This document shows positions 54,301-62,844 of a DNA stretch of 64,000 nucleotides, piece by piece. Position 1 is the first letter of the stretch; each line of letters begins with the position of its first letter. Under the pieces are notes generated by a model, which was not told the origin of the DNA, made no database searches, and saw only the letters and a list, made by a program, of their open reading frames with translations. This DNA is from Parapedobacter koreensis (GTDB lineage Bacteria > Bacteroidota > Bacteroidia > Sphingobacteriales > Sphingobacteriaceae). A program made the position numbers and the translations under genes. The stretch spans positions 186,001 to 250,000 of the forward strand of contig NZ_FNZR01000008.1 in assembly GCF_900109365.1 (NCBI RefSeq), read 5' to 3'.

Positions 54301-54801
54301 TGGCTCAATACGGTGACCTATAAAGGCATCAAGTTTTTTGCCCAAGTAGATTTCAAAGCAGGGCACAAGATGATTTCCAACTCCAACTTCAACTTGATGA
54401 GGCATGGGCTACATCAAGGTAGCTTGGTGGGGAGGGAAAACGGAGTCGTCTTCCCCGGCGTGAATACCGATGGGACAGCCAACAGTACGGCCGTGGAAGC
54501 CGAGTTGTTTTACAGCCAATACCGTTCGGCCAACGTAGCCACCCCATTTGTCTACGATGCCGGTTTTATCCGGTGCCGGACACTTTCGGTGGGCTATGAT
54601 TTTTCAAGGTTCTTTGGCAAGACGTTCGTCAGGGGAGTCAATATGAATCTCTTTGTCAACAATCCATTTATCATCCGGAAATCCATTGACAACCTGGATC
54701 CCGAGGTGCAATATTCGGCGTCGGATCTGCGGTCGGGCCTCGAAACGCATGCCCTGCCGACAACCCGGACGTATGGCCTGAATTTAAACGTTAACTTTTA
54801 G
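51373..54801 (+). CDS. SusC/RagA-type TonB-dependent receptor with STN domain
   Basis: A 1142-residue outer-membrane receptor from ATG 51373. It has a signal region, an STN domain (LVVQDAKLKTVFPLLEQ and SLEYRALDNNLVVV), a carboxypeptidase-like repeat (INGRVTSAGGQPLSGVSVSV), a plug with IRLRGQSSFGGNNSPLIVVNG and DIESLTVLKGAAAAALYG, and a long barrel ending in NLNVNF. The STN domain links substrate binding to the FecR/ECF sigma pair. It should import an oligosaccharide or related nutrient; the ligand is unknown. Confidence 0.97.
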   Translation: MKKKELSKRVLYHHFFVQLKPIFARLNYTVLLTLMLTLNVAAKTYSQGEKIDLVVQDAKLKTVFPLLEQKGKIRLMYSEDSRALDKLVSIKVRNTPVLEVLEMLLANTSLEYRALDNNLVVVRNKVVQQDITINGRVTSAGGQPLSGVSVSVKGSSTGGSTNEAGQFVIVAPPNAVLVFSYVGYLPLEIPVNSRSTINAVLQEDTKELGEVIVTALGIRRENRKLGYSASAVNTDQLTESRTTNVGNSLVGKVAGLNVSGIPSGPGGSSKIRLRGQSSFGGNNSPLIVVNGIPINNAAQGGANASGQGNTGEINTDLGDGLQSISPDDIESLTVLKGAAAAALYGFRAKDGAIIITTKSGSQQERGIGISYGLSYQGDQPLDYTDFQYEYGQGEYGIRNETVADVRRTGVWSFGPRFDGLPVMQHDGVERPYLPNEDRVKNFYRTGNTFTHTVAISGANEKGNFRVSFANTDANSIVPNSDFDKKILNMGLNYALTEGLSVQVNANYSNEFNDNPPALNQQAYNVNQTVYTIANSVDIRWLENAYKDPETGNEINPARFTDRTNPYWTINERFETQKRDRLFGNVTLRYDIAPWLWVQGRVGQDFFTNVRHANRPTGTAMLPVAPSGFNGNYFQNTGTFRERNVDFLLGVNHTMGVFGVDATFGANSMDQKSERMGTSVTNFFIRDLYTVDNGQIKNPNYSFWHKRVNSVFGTVDFSLGEYLYLNLTGRNDWFSTLNPQSNSAFYPSVSTSFVFSQLFQSLPEWFGFGKLRASYAEVGGDTDPYTNTLYYNIENNQFNGVPLGIITSAISPNANLRPLTVKETEIGIDFKLFDNRLSVDAAVYNKLTEDEILNVDISNASGYSQTLVNVGRLRNRGVEVLLNIVPIRNEHFQWETAFNYALNKSKVLQLADNQQRFDVGTGEYIGIVSHEVGSPMASLRGVDYLRNDQGEIITSNGLFLPGSLVTYGSAIPPHTGGWLNTVTYKGIKFFAQVDFKAGHKMISNSNFNLMRHGLHQGSLVGRENGVVFPGVNTDGTANSTAVEAELFYSQYRSANVATPFVYDAGFIRCRTLSVGYDFSRFFGKTFVRGVNMNLFVNNPFIIRKSIDNLDPEVQYSASDLRSGLETHALPTTRTYGLNLNVNF

Positions 54802-54814
54802 CAACAAACCAGAC

Positions 54815-56362
54815 ATGAAACGAAATCTATTAATCGCCACAATGCTGATGCTGGTGTTTGCAATGAACAGTTGCGACAAGAATTTCGAGGACATCAACAT
54901 CAATCCATCGCTGGCCAACGACCTGAATCCGGTCTATTTATTTTCAAATGCCCAGCGGCTTTCGGCCATTCCGTCTTACCATTACCAAGGGGAGATTGTC
55001 CAGCAAATTAACACGCCGTATGGTGGTATACTTGCTGCTGGTAACCGCAACATCATCAACGATCAGCACGCCAATGCGGCGTTCAACACGTTGTTTAACG
55101 AGTCTATCCGGTACCTGATTGAGGTCATCAACAAGACGCAGGACAACCCGGACGAAAGCAACCTGCACAACATGGCGCGGATATGGAAAGCCTACTGTTT
55201 CCAAATATTAGTCGATACGTATGGCGATGTGCCGTACAGCGAAGCGGGACAGGGGTACATCAGCGGGATTTTCCTGCCCAAGTACGACCTGTCGGAGACG
55301 ATATACGACGCCATCATCCAGGAATATACCGATGCCACCAATGCATTGGATGCCAGTAAGGCTTCCATCGGTACGGCCGACTTGTTTTACGGCGGAGACA
55401 TTGCCAAGTGGAAACGCCTGGGCAATTCCCTGCTGCTGCGAGCGGGGATGCGCTATACCAAGATAGACGAAAGCAGGGCACGCACACTGGTCGCTCAGGC
55501 GGTAGACCCCGCCCGTGGCGGAGTGCTGCTCTCCAATGACGACAATGCGCTCATCCAGTTCAACGCCACCTATACCAACGCCACCTCGAATGCGTTGCTC
55601 GGCGGCGAACGCGCGAATTATTACATCGGGGCGGCGTTTGTCGATTTTCTCAAAACCCACAATGACCCACGGCTGCGGTATATCGCCGTCAAGTACGAAA
55701 ACCCTTCCAATCCGCTGGCCACGGCAGGCAGTGCCAACACCAATCCAGCTGATCAGCAGGGGATGCCCTATGGGTATGACGAAAGCTCCATCGAAGATGC
55801 CCCCGGTTTCCCGGGCAAGATAGGTTCGGCATTCCAGTATTCCCAGTTCAACCGGGCTACCGTGATGCGCATCGACGCCCCGGAGTACCTGGTCAGTTAT
55901 TCACAAACACAATTGCTGCTGGCCGAGGCACGTTACCGGGGATTCATCACCACCGGTACGGCGGCCGAATATTATGAAAGCGCTATCGTAGCCCACATGG
56001 AGCAGGCCAATACCTACGGGAGCATGCCCGCCATATCCGCCTCGGAGAAGACGGACTATTTGAGCGGGGCGGGCGTAGCCTTTGATGAGGCCAATGCGCT
56101 GCAGCAGATCAATGAGCAGTATTGGGTGAGCTCTTTCCGGAACTGGTCGGAAGGCTGGGCCAATTTCCGCCGGAGTGGCTATCCGCAGTTGTCGCCGATC
56201 AATTTCCCCTCGCAGGATCCGTCGGTCGCTGCAGGCGGTGGGTTTATCCGGCGCTTGGTATATCCCCTGCGTGAAGTCTCCGTCAACAGCGCCAACGTAA
56301 GCGAGGCCGCCAGCCGCATGGGGGGTGACAATTTGGGTGTACCAGTATTTTGGGATCGGTAA
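54815..56362 (+). CDS. SusD/RagB-type nutrient-binding lipoprotein
   Basis: A 515-residue lipoprotein (lipobox AMNSC, Cys near 20) of the SusD-like superfamily, with TPR-like helices (LYLFSNAQRL, MARIWKAYCFQILVDTYGDVPYSEA) and C-terminal YWVSSFRNWSEGWANFRRSGYP. It forms the lid of the SusC transporter and starts 13 bases after it. Confidence 0.96.
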   Translation: MKRNLLIATMLMLVFAMNSCDKNFEDININPSLANDLNPVYLFSNAQRLSAIPSYHYQGEIVQQINTPYGGILAAGNRNIINDQHANAAFNTLFNESIRYLIEVINKTQDNPDESNLHNMARIWKAYCFQILVDTYGDVPYSEAGQGYISGIFLPKYDLSETIYDAIIQEYTDATNALDASKASIGTADLFYGGDIAKWKRLGNSLLLRAGMRYTKIDESRARTLVAQAVDPARGGVLLSNDDNALIQFNATYTNATSNALLGGERANYYIGAAFVDFLKTHNDPRLRYIAVKYENPSNPLATAGSANTNPADQQGMPYGYDESSIEDAPGFPGKIGSAFQYSQFNRATVMRIDAPEYLVSYSQTQLLLAEARYRGFITTGTAAEYYESAIVAHMEQANTYGSMPAISASEKTDYLSGAGVAFDEANALQQINEQYWVSSFRNWSEGWANFRRSGYPQLSPINFPSQDPSVAAGGGFIRRLVYPLREVSVNSANVSEAASRMGGDNLGVPVFWDR

Positions 56363-56423
56363 AACGGTGGGAGAATGCAGTTTTTGAACCACAAACAGAT
56401 TATGCCATTAAATATTTATGCTA

Positions 56424-57350
56424 ATGAAAACGACCATTTTCTATTTCTTGTTGCTCTTTTCGGCCATCACGGTTTTCGGCCAGGAGGTATCGCCATCCCG
56501 TGAAACGATCATCGGCCTCACGCCTCTGTGGAAAGGCGAGCGGTTTCCCGATGGCCGCCCCAAAGTGCCTGACGAACTGCTGGAACGATTAAAAAAAGTG
56601 TCCATCGAAGAAGCCTGGGGCGGGCTGCGTGCCCGGGGCTATCACAACCAGTTCGAGGCCGACTGGATGATCGTCAACCCCGATGAGGTGATGACCGGCC
56701 GGGCAGTGACGGCCCAGTACATGCCATTGCGGCCCGATGTAGACAGCACCATCCGCGCTACGGGCATCAAGGAAGGCCGAAACAGTGCCGGGGGTACCAA
56801 TTCGTGGCCCATCGATGTGCTGCAAGACGGGGATGTCTACGTAGCCGACGGCTACGACAAAGTGGTGGATGGTACCTTGATCGGCGACATCCTGGCCAAT
56901 GCCATCTATACCAATTCCAAGCGGGGCGTGGTATTCTACGGGAGCGTACGCGATTTGAAAGGGATTCGGGAAGTAGAAGGGTTCAATGGCTGGGTCAAAG
57001 GTTATGATCCCTCCTACATCCAGCAGATGATGCTTACATCGATTAACCTGCCTATCCGCGTCGGCCGGGCCACGGTGATGCCCGGAGATGCCGTGCTGGC
57101 CAACCAGTACGGGACGATTTTCATCCCTGCTCACCTGCTCCATGACATTGTCCTCGGTGCAGAGTTCATCATGCTGCGCGACGAATTCGGGAAGCAGCGC
57201 ATCAAGGAGAAGAAGTATACCGCCGGTGATGTAGACAGCCGATGGACGGCCCCCATCCGGGAAGACTTCCTGGAATGGCTGCGAGCAAAAAAAGACCTCC
57301 CCATGAGCCGGGAAGAACTGGATAATTACATGAAACAGCGCAATTGGTAG
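56424..57350 (+). CDS. Secreted RraA-like aldolase-family protein
   Basis: A 308-residue protein from the second ATG (the first is at 56418). A signal peptide (cleavage near TVFGQ) precedes an RraA/HMG-aldolase fold with VADGYDKVVDGTLIGDILA and the catalytic GSVRD motif (about residue 174). RraA homologues cleave 4-hydroxy-4-methyl-2-oxoglutarate or other 2-keto acids and need a metal; secretion of one is unusual. It may split a dehydrated sugar acid in the periplasm. Confidence 0.88.
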   Translation: MKTTIFYFLLLFSAITVFGQEVSPSRETIIGLTPLWKGERFPDGRPKVPDELLERLKKVSIEEAWGGLRARGYHNQFEADWMIVNPDEVMTGRAVTAQYMPLRPDVDSTIRATGIKEGRNSAGGTNSWPIDVLQDGDVYVADGYDKVVDGTLIGDILANAIYTNSKRGVVFYGSVRDLKGIREVEGFNGWVKGYDPSYIQQMMLTSINLPIRVGRATVMPGDAVLANQYGTIFIPAHLLHDIVLGAEFIMLRDEFGKQRIKEKKYTAGDVDSRWTAPIREDFLEWLRAKKDLPMSREELDNYMKQRNW

Positions 57351-57393
57351 ACAACTAACTTTATCATTAAACATACGATAATCGACAGCAACG

Positions 57394-58890
57394 ATGAAAA
57401 CCATCATACAACAACTGAAAGCACAAAGCAGGAAAGCAGAACAACAACAACGCGCGGAAATGCAGGCCGAGCTGGCCAACCCGGCCACCTCCTCTGCGCG
57501 GCGTGATTTTTTGAAAAAAGCAGCATTCGGCGGCCTGGCATTGGGTGGGTTTATGAACCTGTCCATTGAAGACACGCTGGCACATACCACCTCGAAGGTC
57601 AATCGGCGGTCGGCCCCCTCTGATTTAAAAATCACGGACATGCGCTATTGCGTTACCCGCGTGCTGGGCCGTACGGCCATCATCCGCATCGATACCAACC
57701 AGGGTATCTACGGGTTGGGCGAGGTGCGCGATGGGGCTGATGAGCGCTACGCCCTGTTCCTGAAAAGCCGCATCATCGGCGAAAACCCCTGCAACGTGGA
57801 GAAAATATTCAAGATGCTCCGGCAGTACGGCGGACCAGCACGCCAGGCCGGTGGGGTCTGCGCCGTGGAAATGGCCCTGTGGGACATCTGCGGCAAGGCA
57901 TACGGTGTGCCCGCCTGGCAACTGCTCGGCGGCATGTACCGCGATAAAATCAGGCTCTACGCCGACACACCGGAAGGCGGATCGCCCGAAGAACAGAAAA
58001 AACGGATTGCCTACCGGGTAAACGATCAGGGGTATACCTGGCTGAAGATGGACGTCTCCATCGGGGAAGTGCTGGATGTGCCGGATGCCGTGGTGAATGC
58101 CGACTTCTGGAAAAACGAACAGGGCCGTCTGGCCCAGTGGGGCAACTATGGCTACATGTCTTATGCCAACCGGATGCATCCGTTTACCCAAATCCAGATC
58201 ACGGACAAAGGGCTGGAACACCTGGAGCAGATTGTGGCCAATATCCGGAGCCTCACGGGCTATGAGGTGCCGATCTCGACCGATCACTACGGCCACTTCG
58301 ATCTGAACAACGGCATACGCCTGGGCCGTGCACTGGAAAAATACCGGCTGGCCTGGCTGGAAGACATGGTGCCCTGGCAGTATACCGAGCAGTGGAAGAC
58401 CATCACAGCAGCACTGGAAACACCCACCATCACGGGCGAGGACATCTATTTGCTGAAGGATTTCAAACCGCTTATCCATGAGCGTGCGGTAGACATCATC
58501 CATCCGGATTTGTCGTCATCGGGCGGGCTGCTGGAGACCAAGCGTATCGGCGACTACGCCGAAGAGTTCGGCATCGCCATGGCCATGCACCAGGCAGGCA
58601 CGCCCGTATCCTTCATGGCCAACGTGCATTGCGCAGCAGCCACGGAGAACTTCCTTGCCCTTGAGCACCACTCCGTAGATCTGCCCTGGTGGGAAGATTT
58701 GGTGGTCACCACCGACGGGCGCAAGCTCATCGAGAAAGGATACGCCAATGTGCCGCTTACCGCTCCGGGGCTGGGTATTGAGTTGAACGATGACGTCGTG
58801 AAGAAATACCTCATCGACAAGGATAAGAGCTACTTTGAGCCCACCCCGCAATGGGACGACAAGCGTTCACACGACCGGACTTGGAGTTGA
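57394..58890 (+). CDS. Enolase-superfamily (mandelate racemase/sugar-acid dehydratase) protein with Tat-like signal
   Basis: A 498-residue protein. A twin-arginine-like signal (SARRDFLKKAAFGGLALGG, Arg36-Arg37) precedes an MR/MLE fold with YGLGEVRDGAD, metal-ligand regions STDHYGHFDL, LEDMVPW and ITGEDIY, and a His in AMHQAGTPV. Members dehydrate acid sugars such as galactonate or gluconate by removing a proton alpha to a carboxylate. Substrate unknown; the location appears periplasmic. Confidence 0.9.
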   Translation: MKTIIQQLKAQSRKAEQQQRAEMQAELANPATSSARRDFLKKAAFGGLALGGFMNLSIEDTLAHTTSKVNRRSAPSDLKITDMRYCVTRVLGRTAIIRIDTNQGIYGLGEVRDGADERYALFLKSRIIGENPCNVEKIFKMLRQYGGPARQAGGVCAVEMALWDICGKAYGVPAWQLLGGMYRDKIRLYADTPEGGSPEEQKKRIAYRVNDQGYTWLKMDVSIGEVLDVPDAVVNADFWKNEQGRLAQWGNYGYMSYANRMHPFTQIQITDKGLEHLEQIVANIRSLTGYEVPISTDHYGHFDLNNGIRLGRALEKYRLAWLEDMVPWQYTEQWKTITAALETPTITGEDIYLLKDFKPLIHERAVDIIHPDLSSSGGLLETKRIGDYAEEFGIAMAMHQAGTPVSFMANVHCAAATENFLALEHHSVDLPWWEDLVVTTDGRKLIEKGYANVPLTAPGLGIELNDDVVKKYLIDKDKSYFEPTPQWDDKRSHDRTWS

Positions 58891-58911
58891 TTTATATTAA
58901 ACTGGATATCA

Positions 58912-59349
58912 ATGCGTAATCTATTTATGCTTATCACGTGTATGATGATGGTAGCAGGATGCAATGAAAACGAACACGGGCCAAACGATGTAGCAGACGT
59001 GGAAGCCGCCGTGGAATTATTCCGGCAGACCATGGTCGCCCCCGACGAATCCGTGTTTTACAAACTGACGTCGCCCGAGCTGACCTACGGGCATTCCAAT
59101 GGGCTGATAGAAGACCGGGAAACCTGCATAGCTTCGATGGTGACGGGCAAATACAAGTTCCTGAGCCTGGAGCTGTCCGAACAGACGGTAGCCCTTTCGG
59201 GCAATACAGCGATTGTGCGGCACCGTTTTTTTGCCCACACCCACGATGAAGGAAAAGAACCCGGCACGGTGACCCTGCACGTGTTGCAGGTATGGCAGCA
59301 AGGTGACGAAGGCTGGCAGTTGCTTGCCCGCCAGGCGGTGAAAATATAA
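58912..59349 (+). CDS. NTF2/DUF4440-like lipoprotein
   Basis: A 145-residue lipoprotein (lipobox MVAGC, Cys near 17) with an NTF2-like cone fold: a helix with VEAAVELFRQTMVAPDES, strands with LTYGHSNGLIEDRETCIAS, TAIVRHRFFAHTHD and VTLHVLQVWQQGDEGWQLL. In this operon it probably acts in the periplasm, possibly on a sugar-acid intermediate. No catalytic residues are evident. Confidence 0.82.
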   Translation: MRNLFMLITCMMMVAGCNENEHGPNDVADVEAAVELFRQTMVAPDESVFYKLTSPELTYGHSNGLIEDRETCIASMVTGKYKFLSLELSEQTVALSGNTAIVRHRFFAHTHDEGKEPGTVTLHVLQVWQQGDEGWQLLARQAVKI

Positions 59350-59359
59350 TGGGGGCATC

Positions 59360-60634
59360 ATGGAGAGACAATTAGCCAAGTCGCGGTGGTACCGCATCAT
59401 TCCCATCGTTTTCATCACGTATAGCCTCGCCTACCTGGACCGGGCCAACTTCGGCTTTGCCGCCGCAGGCGGCATGGCCCGTGATTTGGACATCACGCCG
59501 GGCATGTCGTCGTTATTGGGATCGCTCTTCTTCCTGGGGTATTTCTTTTTCCAGATACCCGGTGCCCACTATGCTGCGCATAAAAGCGCCAAGCGGCTGA
59601 TATTCTGGTCGCTGGTGCTTTGGGGCGGATTGGCTACGGCCACGGGGATGGTGAGCAGTGTCGGGTGGCTCGTCGTCATCCGGTTCATGCTGGGCGTGGT
59701 GGAAAGTGCGGTGATGCCCGCCATGCTTATCCTGCTCAGCCAATGGTTTACCAAAGCCGAGCGGTCGCGGGCCAATACCTTTTTGATACTGGGCAATCCG
59801 GCCACGGTGCTCTGGATGTCGGTACTTTCCGGATACCTCATTGATGCCTTGGGCTGGCGCTGGATGTTTATCATCCAAGGGGCGCCGGCCATCCTGTGGG
59901 CTTTCATCTGGTGGAAGGTGGTAGACGAGCGGCCCAAGGAGGCAGGCTGGTTGAGCGGAGCGGAGAAGTCAGCCATTGAGGCTCAGTTGGAAGCAGAGCA
60001 GCGGGAGATCAAGCCCGTGAAAAACTATGCCCAGGCCTTCCGGTCGCGGGCCGTTATCCTCCTGTGCCTGCAATACCTGCTGTGGAGCCTGGGCCTGTAC
60101 GGCTTTGTGATGTGGCTGCCATCGATCATCAATGCCGCACCCGATATGGACATCGTGACTACTGGCTGGCTGGCGGCCGTACCGTACCTGCTGGCGATCA
60201 TCGGTATGCTCGGCGCTTCCTATTTTTCGGATAAAACACTCAATCGGAAAATCTTCATCTGGCCATTCCTGCTGCTGGGCGCACTGGCGCTGTATGGCTC
60301 CTACCTCGTAGGCTCCGACCATTTCTGGTGGTCGTTCATCCTGCTTGTAGTGGCTGGCGGCGCCATGTACGCACCATACGGGCCGTTCTTTGCCGTCATC
60401 ACGGAAGTCTTGCCCAAGAATGTGGCCGGAGGAGCCCTAGGGCTTATCAACAGCATGGGAGCGCTCGGGTCATTTGTCGGCGCGTATATCGTCGGTTACC
60501 TGAATGGTTCCACCGGCGGCTTCGGCGCTTCGTATCTCCTGATGGCATTTGCCTTGCTGGCTTCTGCCGTGCTTACCATCGTTGTAGTGAAGTCGCCCCA
60601 GCGGAAGCGACCCCAACCCGTACCGGTTTTATGA
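59360..60634 (+). CDS. MFS transporter, ACS-like (organic acid/sugar acid)
   Basis: A 424-residue 12-helix carrier. The N-terminal half has the pattern IVFITYSLAYLDRANFGFAAAGGMARDL and SLFFLGYFFFQIPGA typical of the anion:cation symporter family (galactonate/glucarate-type). It would import the carboxylate produced by the surrounding periplasmic enzymes. It overlaps the PQQ dehydrogenase start by 4 bases (ATGA). Confidence 0.93.
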   Translation: MERQLAKSRWYRIIPIVFITYSLAYLDRANFGFAAAGGMARDLDITPGMSSLLGSLFFLGYFFFQIPGAHYAAHKSAKRLIFWSLVLWGGLATATGMVSSVGWLVVIRFMLGVVESAVMPAMLILLSQWFTKAERSRANTFLILGNPATVLWMSVLSGYLIDALGWRWMFIIQGAPAILWAFIWWKVVDERPKEAGWLSGAEKSAIEAQLEAEQREIKPVKNYAQAFRSRAVILLCLQYLLWSLGLYGFVMWLPSIINAAPDMDIVTTGWLAAVPYLLAIIGMLGASYFSDKTLNRKIFIWPFLLLGALALYGSYLVGSDHFWWSFILLVVAGGAMYAPYGPFFAVITEVLPKNVAGGALGLINSMGALGSFVGAYIVGYLNGSTGGFGASYLLMAFALLASAVLTIVVVKSPQRKRPQPVPVL

Positions 60635-62832
60635 GGCGGTTGGTTTTGCCATACGGCTTGGTGGTTGTACTTGCCGGGATTGCTGCGGCATGCGCACCGC
60701 CTATCGAAAAACGTAACGACCGTACCGGCGCGGACTGGCCGGCATACGGGGGCAACAACGGGGGCAACCGCTATTCGCCGCTTATCCAGATCGATACCGG
60801 CAATGTGCATCGGCTGGAGGTAGCTTGGACGTACCATACGGGTGAGAATGCCGATCCGGCGGAGCGGGGTTATGAAATCCAGTGCCAACCCATCATCGTC
60901 GATGGCATCCTGTACGGCACCACACCGCAATTGAAAGCCTTTGCCGTGAAGGCCGATACGGGCGAAGAACTGTGGAAATTCGATCCATTCAGTGACATGG
61001 ACCCGCGGTACCATGTAAACCGTGGAGTCGCCTATTGGCGCAAGGGCGATGACCAGCGGATTTTCTACACAGCGGGGCCGTTTCTGTTTGCGCTGGATGC
61101 CCGTACCGGCCAATTGATTCCGGACTTTGGCGACGGCGGAAAGGTGAGTCTATACGTCGGGTTGGACAACAACCTCGACCACGACATCAGCAACCTGATG
61201 GTCACGGCCAGCACTCCGGGTATCGTCTATCAGGACGTGCTGATCATGGGATCGCGCGTGTCGGAGTTTGGCGATGCCGCCCCGGGACATGTCCGGGCAT
61301 TTGACGTGCATACGGGAGCATTGCGGTGGATGTTTCACACCATTCCCCAGCCCGGTGAATACGGCTACGACACCTGGCCCGAGGACGCCTACAAATACAT
61401 GGGCGGGGCCAACAACTGGTCGGGCATGACCTTGGACAGCAAGCGGGGCGTCGTGTACCTCGGCACCGGCTCGCCATCCACCGATTTTTATGGCGGGGGC
61501 AGGCACGGCCAAAACTTGTTCGGCAACTGCATCCTGGCGCTGGATGCACTTACCGGAGCGCGGAAATGGCATTTCCAGACCATCCACCACGACCTGTGGG
61601 ATCGGGATATCCCCAATCCGCCCAACCTCATCCAAGTACGGCATCAAGGAAAACTCATCGATGCCGTAGCGCAGGCCACCAAAGACGGCCTCATCTATGT
61701 GCTGGACCGCGATACCGGCGAGCCGCTGTTTCCCGTAGAGGAGCGCCCCGTACCGCTGGAGGGTGCTGTGCCCGGCGAAGCGCCGTGGCCCACGCAGCCC
61801 TACCCCGTGAAGCCCGCGCCGTTTGCCCGCCAATACTTTACCGAAGCGGATATCAACGACCTGGATTCCGTGTCGTATCACCATGTCCGAAAGCGCTTCT
61901 TGGAAACGCGTTCCGGCAATAAGTTTATCCCGCCCAGCATTGAAGGCACATTGGTCTTCCACATCGGCGGCGGTGCGGAGTGGGGCGGTACGGCAGCAGA
62001 CCCGGAGGGGGTCTTCTACGTCAATTCCAACGAGATGCCGTGGGACTTGCGCATGATGGACTTGCAGACCAGCCTGCGGGAAGAGCGCCAGCGGCAGGTT
62101 TCATGGGGCGAGACCCTGTATCTGACACACTGCGCAGCATGCCATGGTGCCGATGGAAAAGGCAGCGGCGCAGCCTATCCAAGCTTGGTCGCCATCGAAA
62201 ACCGGATGGAAAGGCACGAAATCGGGACGCTGCTGCTTACGGGAAAAGGCATGATGCCCGCCTTTAAGCACATCTCCGAACGGCAGCGCGCAGCCATCGT
62301 CAGTTTTCTGCTCAAGTCGGAAAAACCGGACGACCCCCACAATGACCGTCCGGACAGCGGACAGGAAGAGCGCCAGCAGGATAGCGGCAATTTCCCCTAC
62401 GTAGCACCCTATGTAAACAATGGGCAGGTGCAGTTCCGCACGCCCGATGGCTATCCCGGTGTAAAGCCCCCCTGGGGTACGCTCAATGCCGTTGACCTCA
62501 ATACGGGCGAATACCTGTGGCAAGTGCCATTGGGTGAATTTCCCGAACTGAAAGCCAAGGGCATACCGCCTACAGGTACGGAAAACCACGGCGGCCCCAT
62601 TGTGACGGCGGGTGGGCTGCTGTTTATCGGGGCTACGCAGGACGAACTGTTCAGGGCATTTGATAAGCGCACGGGAGAAGTATTGTGGGCGTACCAGCTG
62701 CCCGCAGGAGGCTTCGCCACGCCAGCCACCTATGAGGTGAGTGGGCGGCAATACGTCGTCATCGCCGCCGGGGGCACCAAATACGGGCGCAAGTCGGGTG
62801 GGTCGTACATTGCCTTTGCCTTACCAGAGTAA
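60631..62832 (+). CDS. PQQ-type quinoprotein dehydrogenase with embedded cytochrome c domain
   Basis: A 733-residue protein from ATG 60631 with a lipoprotein-like signal (AAAC, Cys21). The beta-propeller begins with DWPAYGGNNGGNRYSPL and continues with GMTLDSKRGVVYLGTGSP and FQTIHHDLWDRDIPNPP, as in PQQ glucose/alcohol-type dehydrogenases. A c-type heme site CAACH (501-505) is inserted between propeller blades and is followed by a distal Met region (GKGMMPAF). It would oxidise a sugar or alcohol and pass electrons to heme and then the respiratory chain. Substrate and PQQ dependence are inferred. Confidence 0.9.
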   Translation: MRRLVLPYGLVVVLAGIAAACAPPIEKRNDRTGADWPAYGGNNGGNRYSPLIQIDTGNVHRLEVAWTYHTGENADPAERGYEIQCQPIIVDGILYGTTPQLKAFAVKADTGEELWKFDPFSDMDPRYHVNRGVAYWRKGDDQRIFYTAGPFLFALDARTGQLIPDFGDGGKVSLYVGLDNNLDHDISNLMVTASTPGIVYQDVLIMGSRVSEFGDAAPGHVRAFDVHTGALRWMFHTIPQPGEYGYDTWPEDAYKYMGGANNWSGMTLDSKRGVVYLGTGSPSTDFYGGGRHGQNLFGNCILALDALTGARKWHFQTIHHDLWDRDIPNPPNLIQVRHQGKLIDAVAQATKDGLIYVLDRDTGEPLFPVEERPVPLEGAVPGEAPWPTQPYPVKPAPFARQYFTEADINDLDSVSYHHVRKRFLETRSGNKFIPPSIEGTLVFHIGGGAEWGGTAADPEGVFYVNSNEMPWDLRMMDLQTSLREERQRQVSWGETLYLTHCAACHGADGKGSGAAYPSLVAIENRMERHEIGTLLLTGKGMMPAFKHISERQRAAIVSFLLKSEKPDDPHNDRPDSGQEERQQDSGNFPYVAPYVNNGQVQFRTPDGYPGVKPPWGTLNAVDLNTGEYLWQVPLGEFPELKAKGIPPTGTENHGGPIVTAGGLLFIGATQDELFRAFDKRTGEVLWAYQLPAGGFATPATYEVSGRQYVVIAAGGTKYGRKSGGSYIAFALPE

Positions 62833-62844
62833 ATCCGTTTTGTT

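Noticed and set aside
57625-58503. A 292-codon minus-strand frame opposite the dehydratase
   Set aside because: The plus-strand enolase-superfamily protein is well supported and the opposite frame has no motifs.
60328-60630. An N-terminal extension of the PQQ dehydrogenase frame
   Set aside because: It overlaps the MFS gene in another frame; the ATG at 60631 gives a signal sequence and an ATGA overlap.
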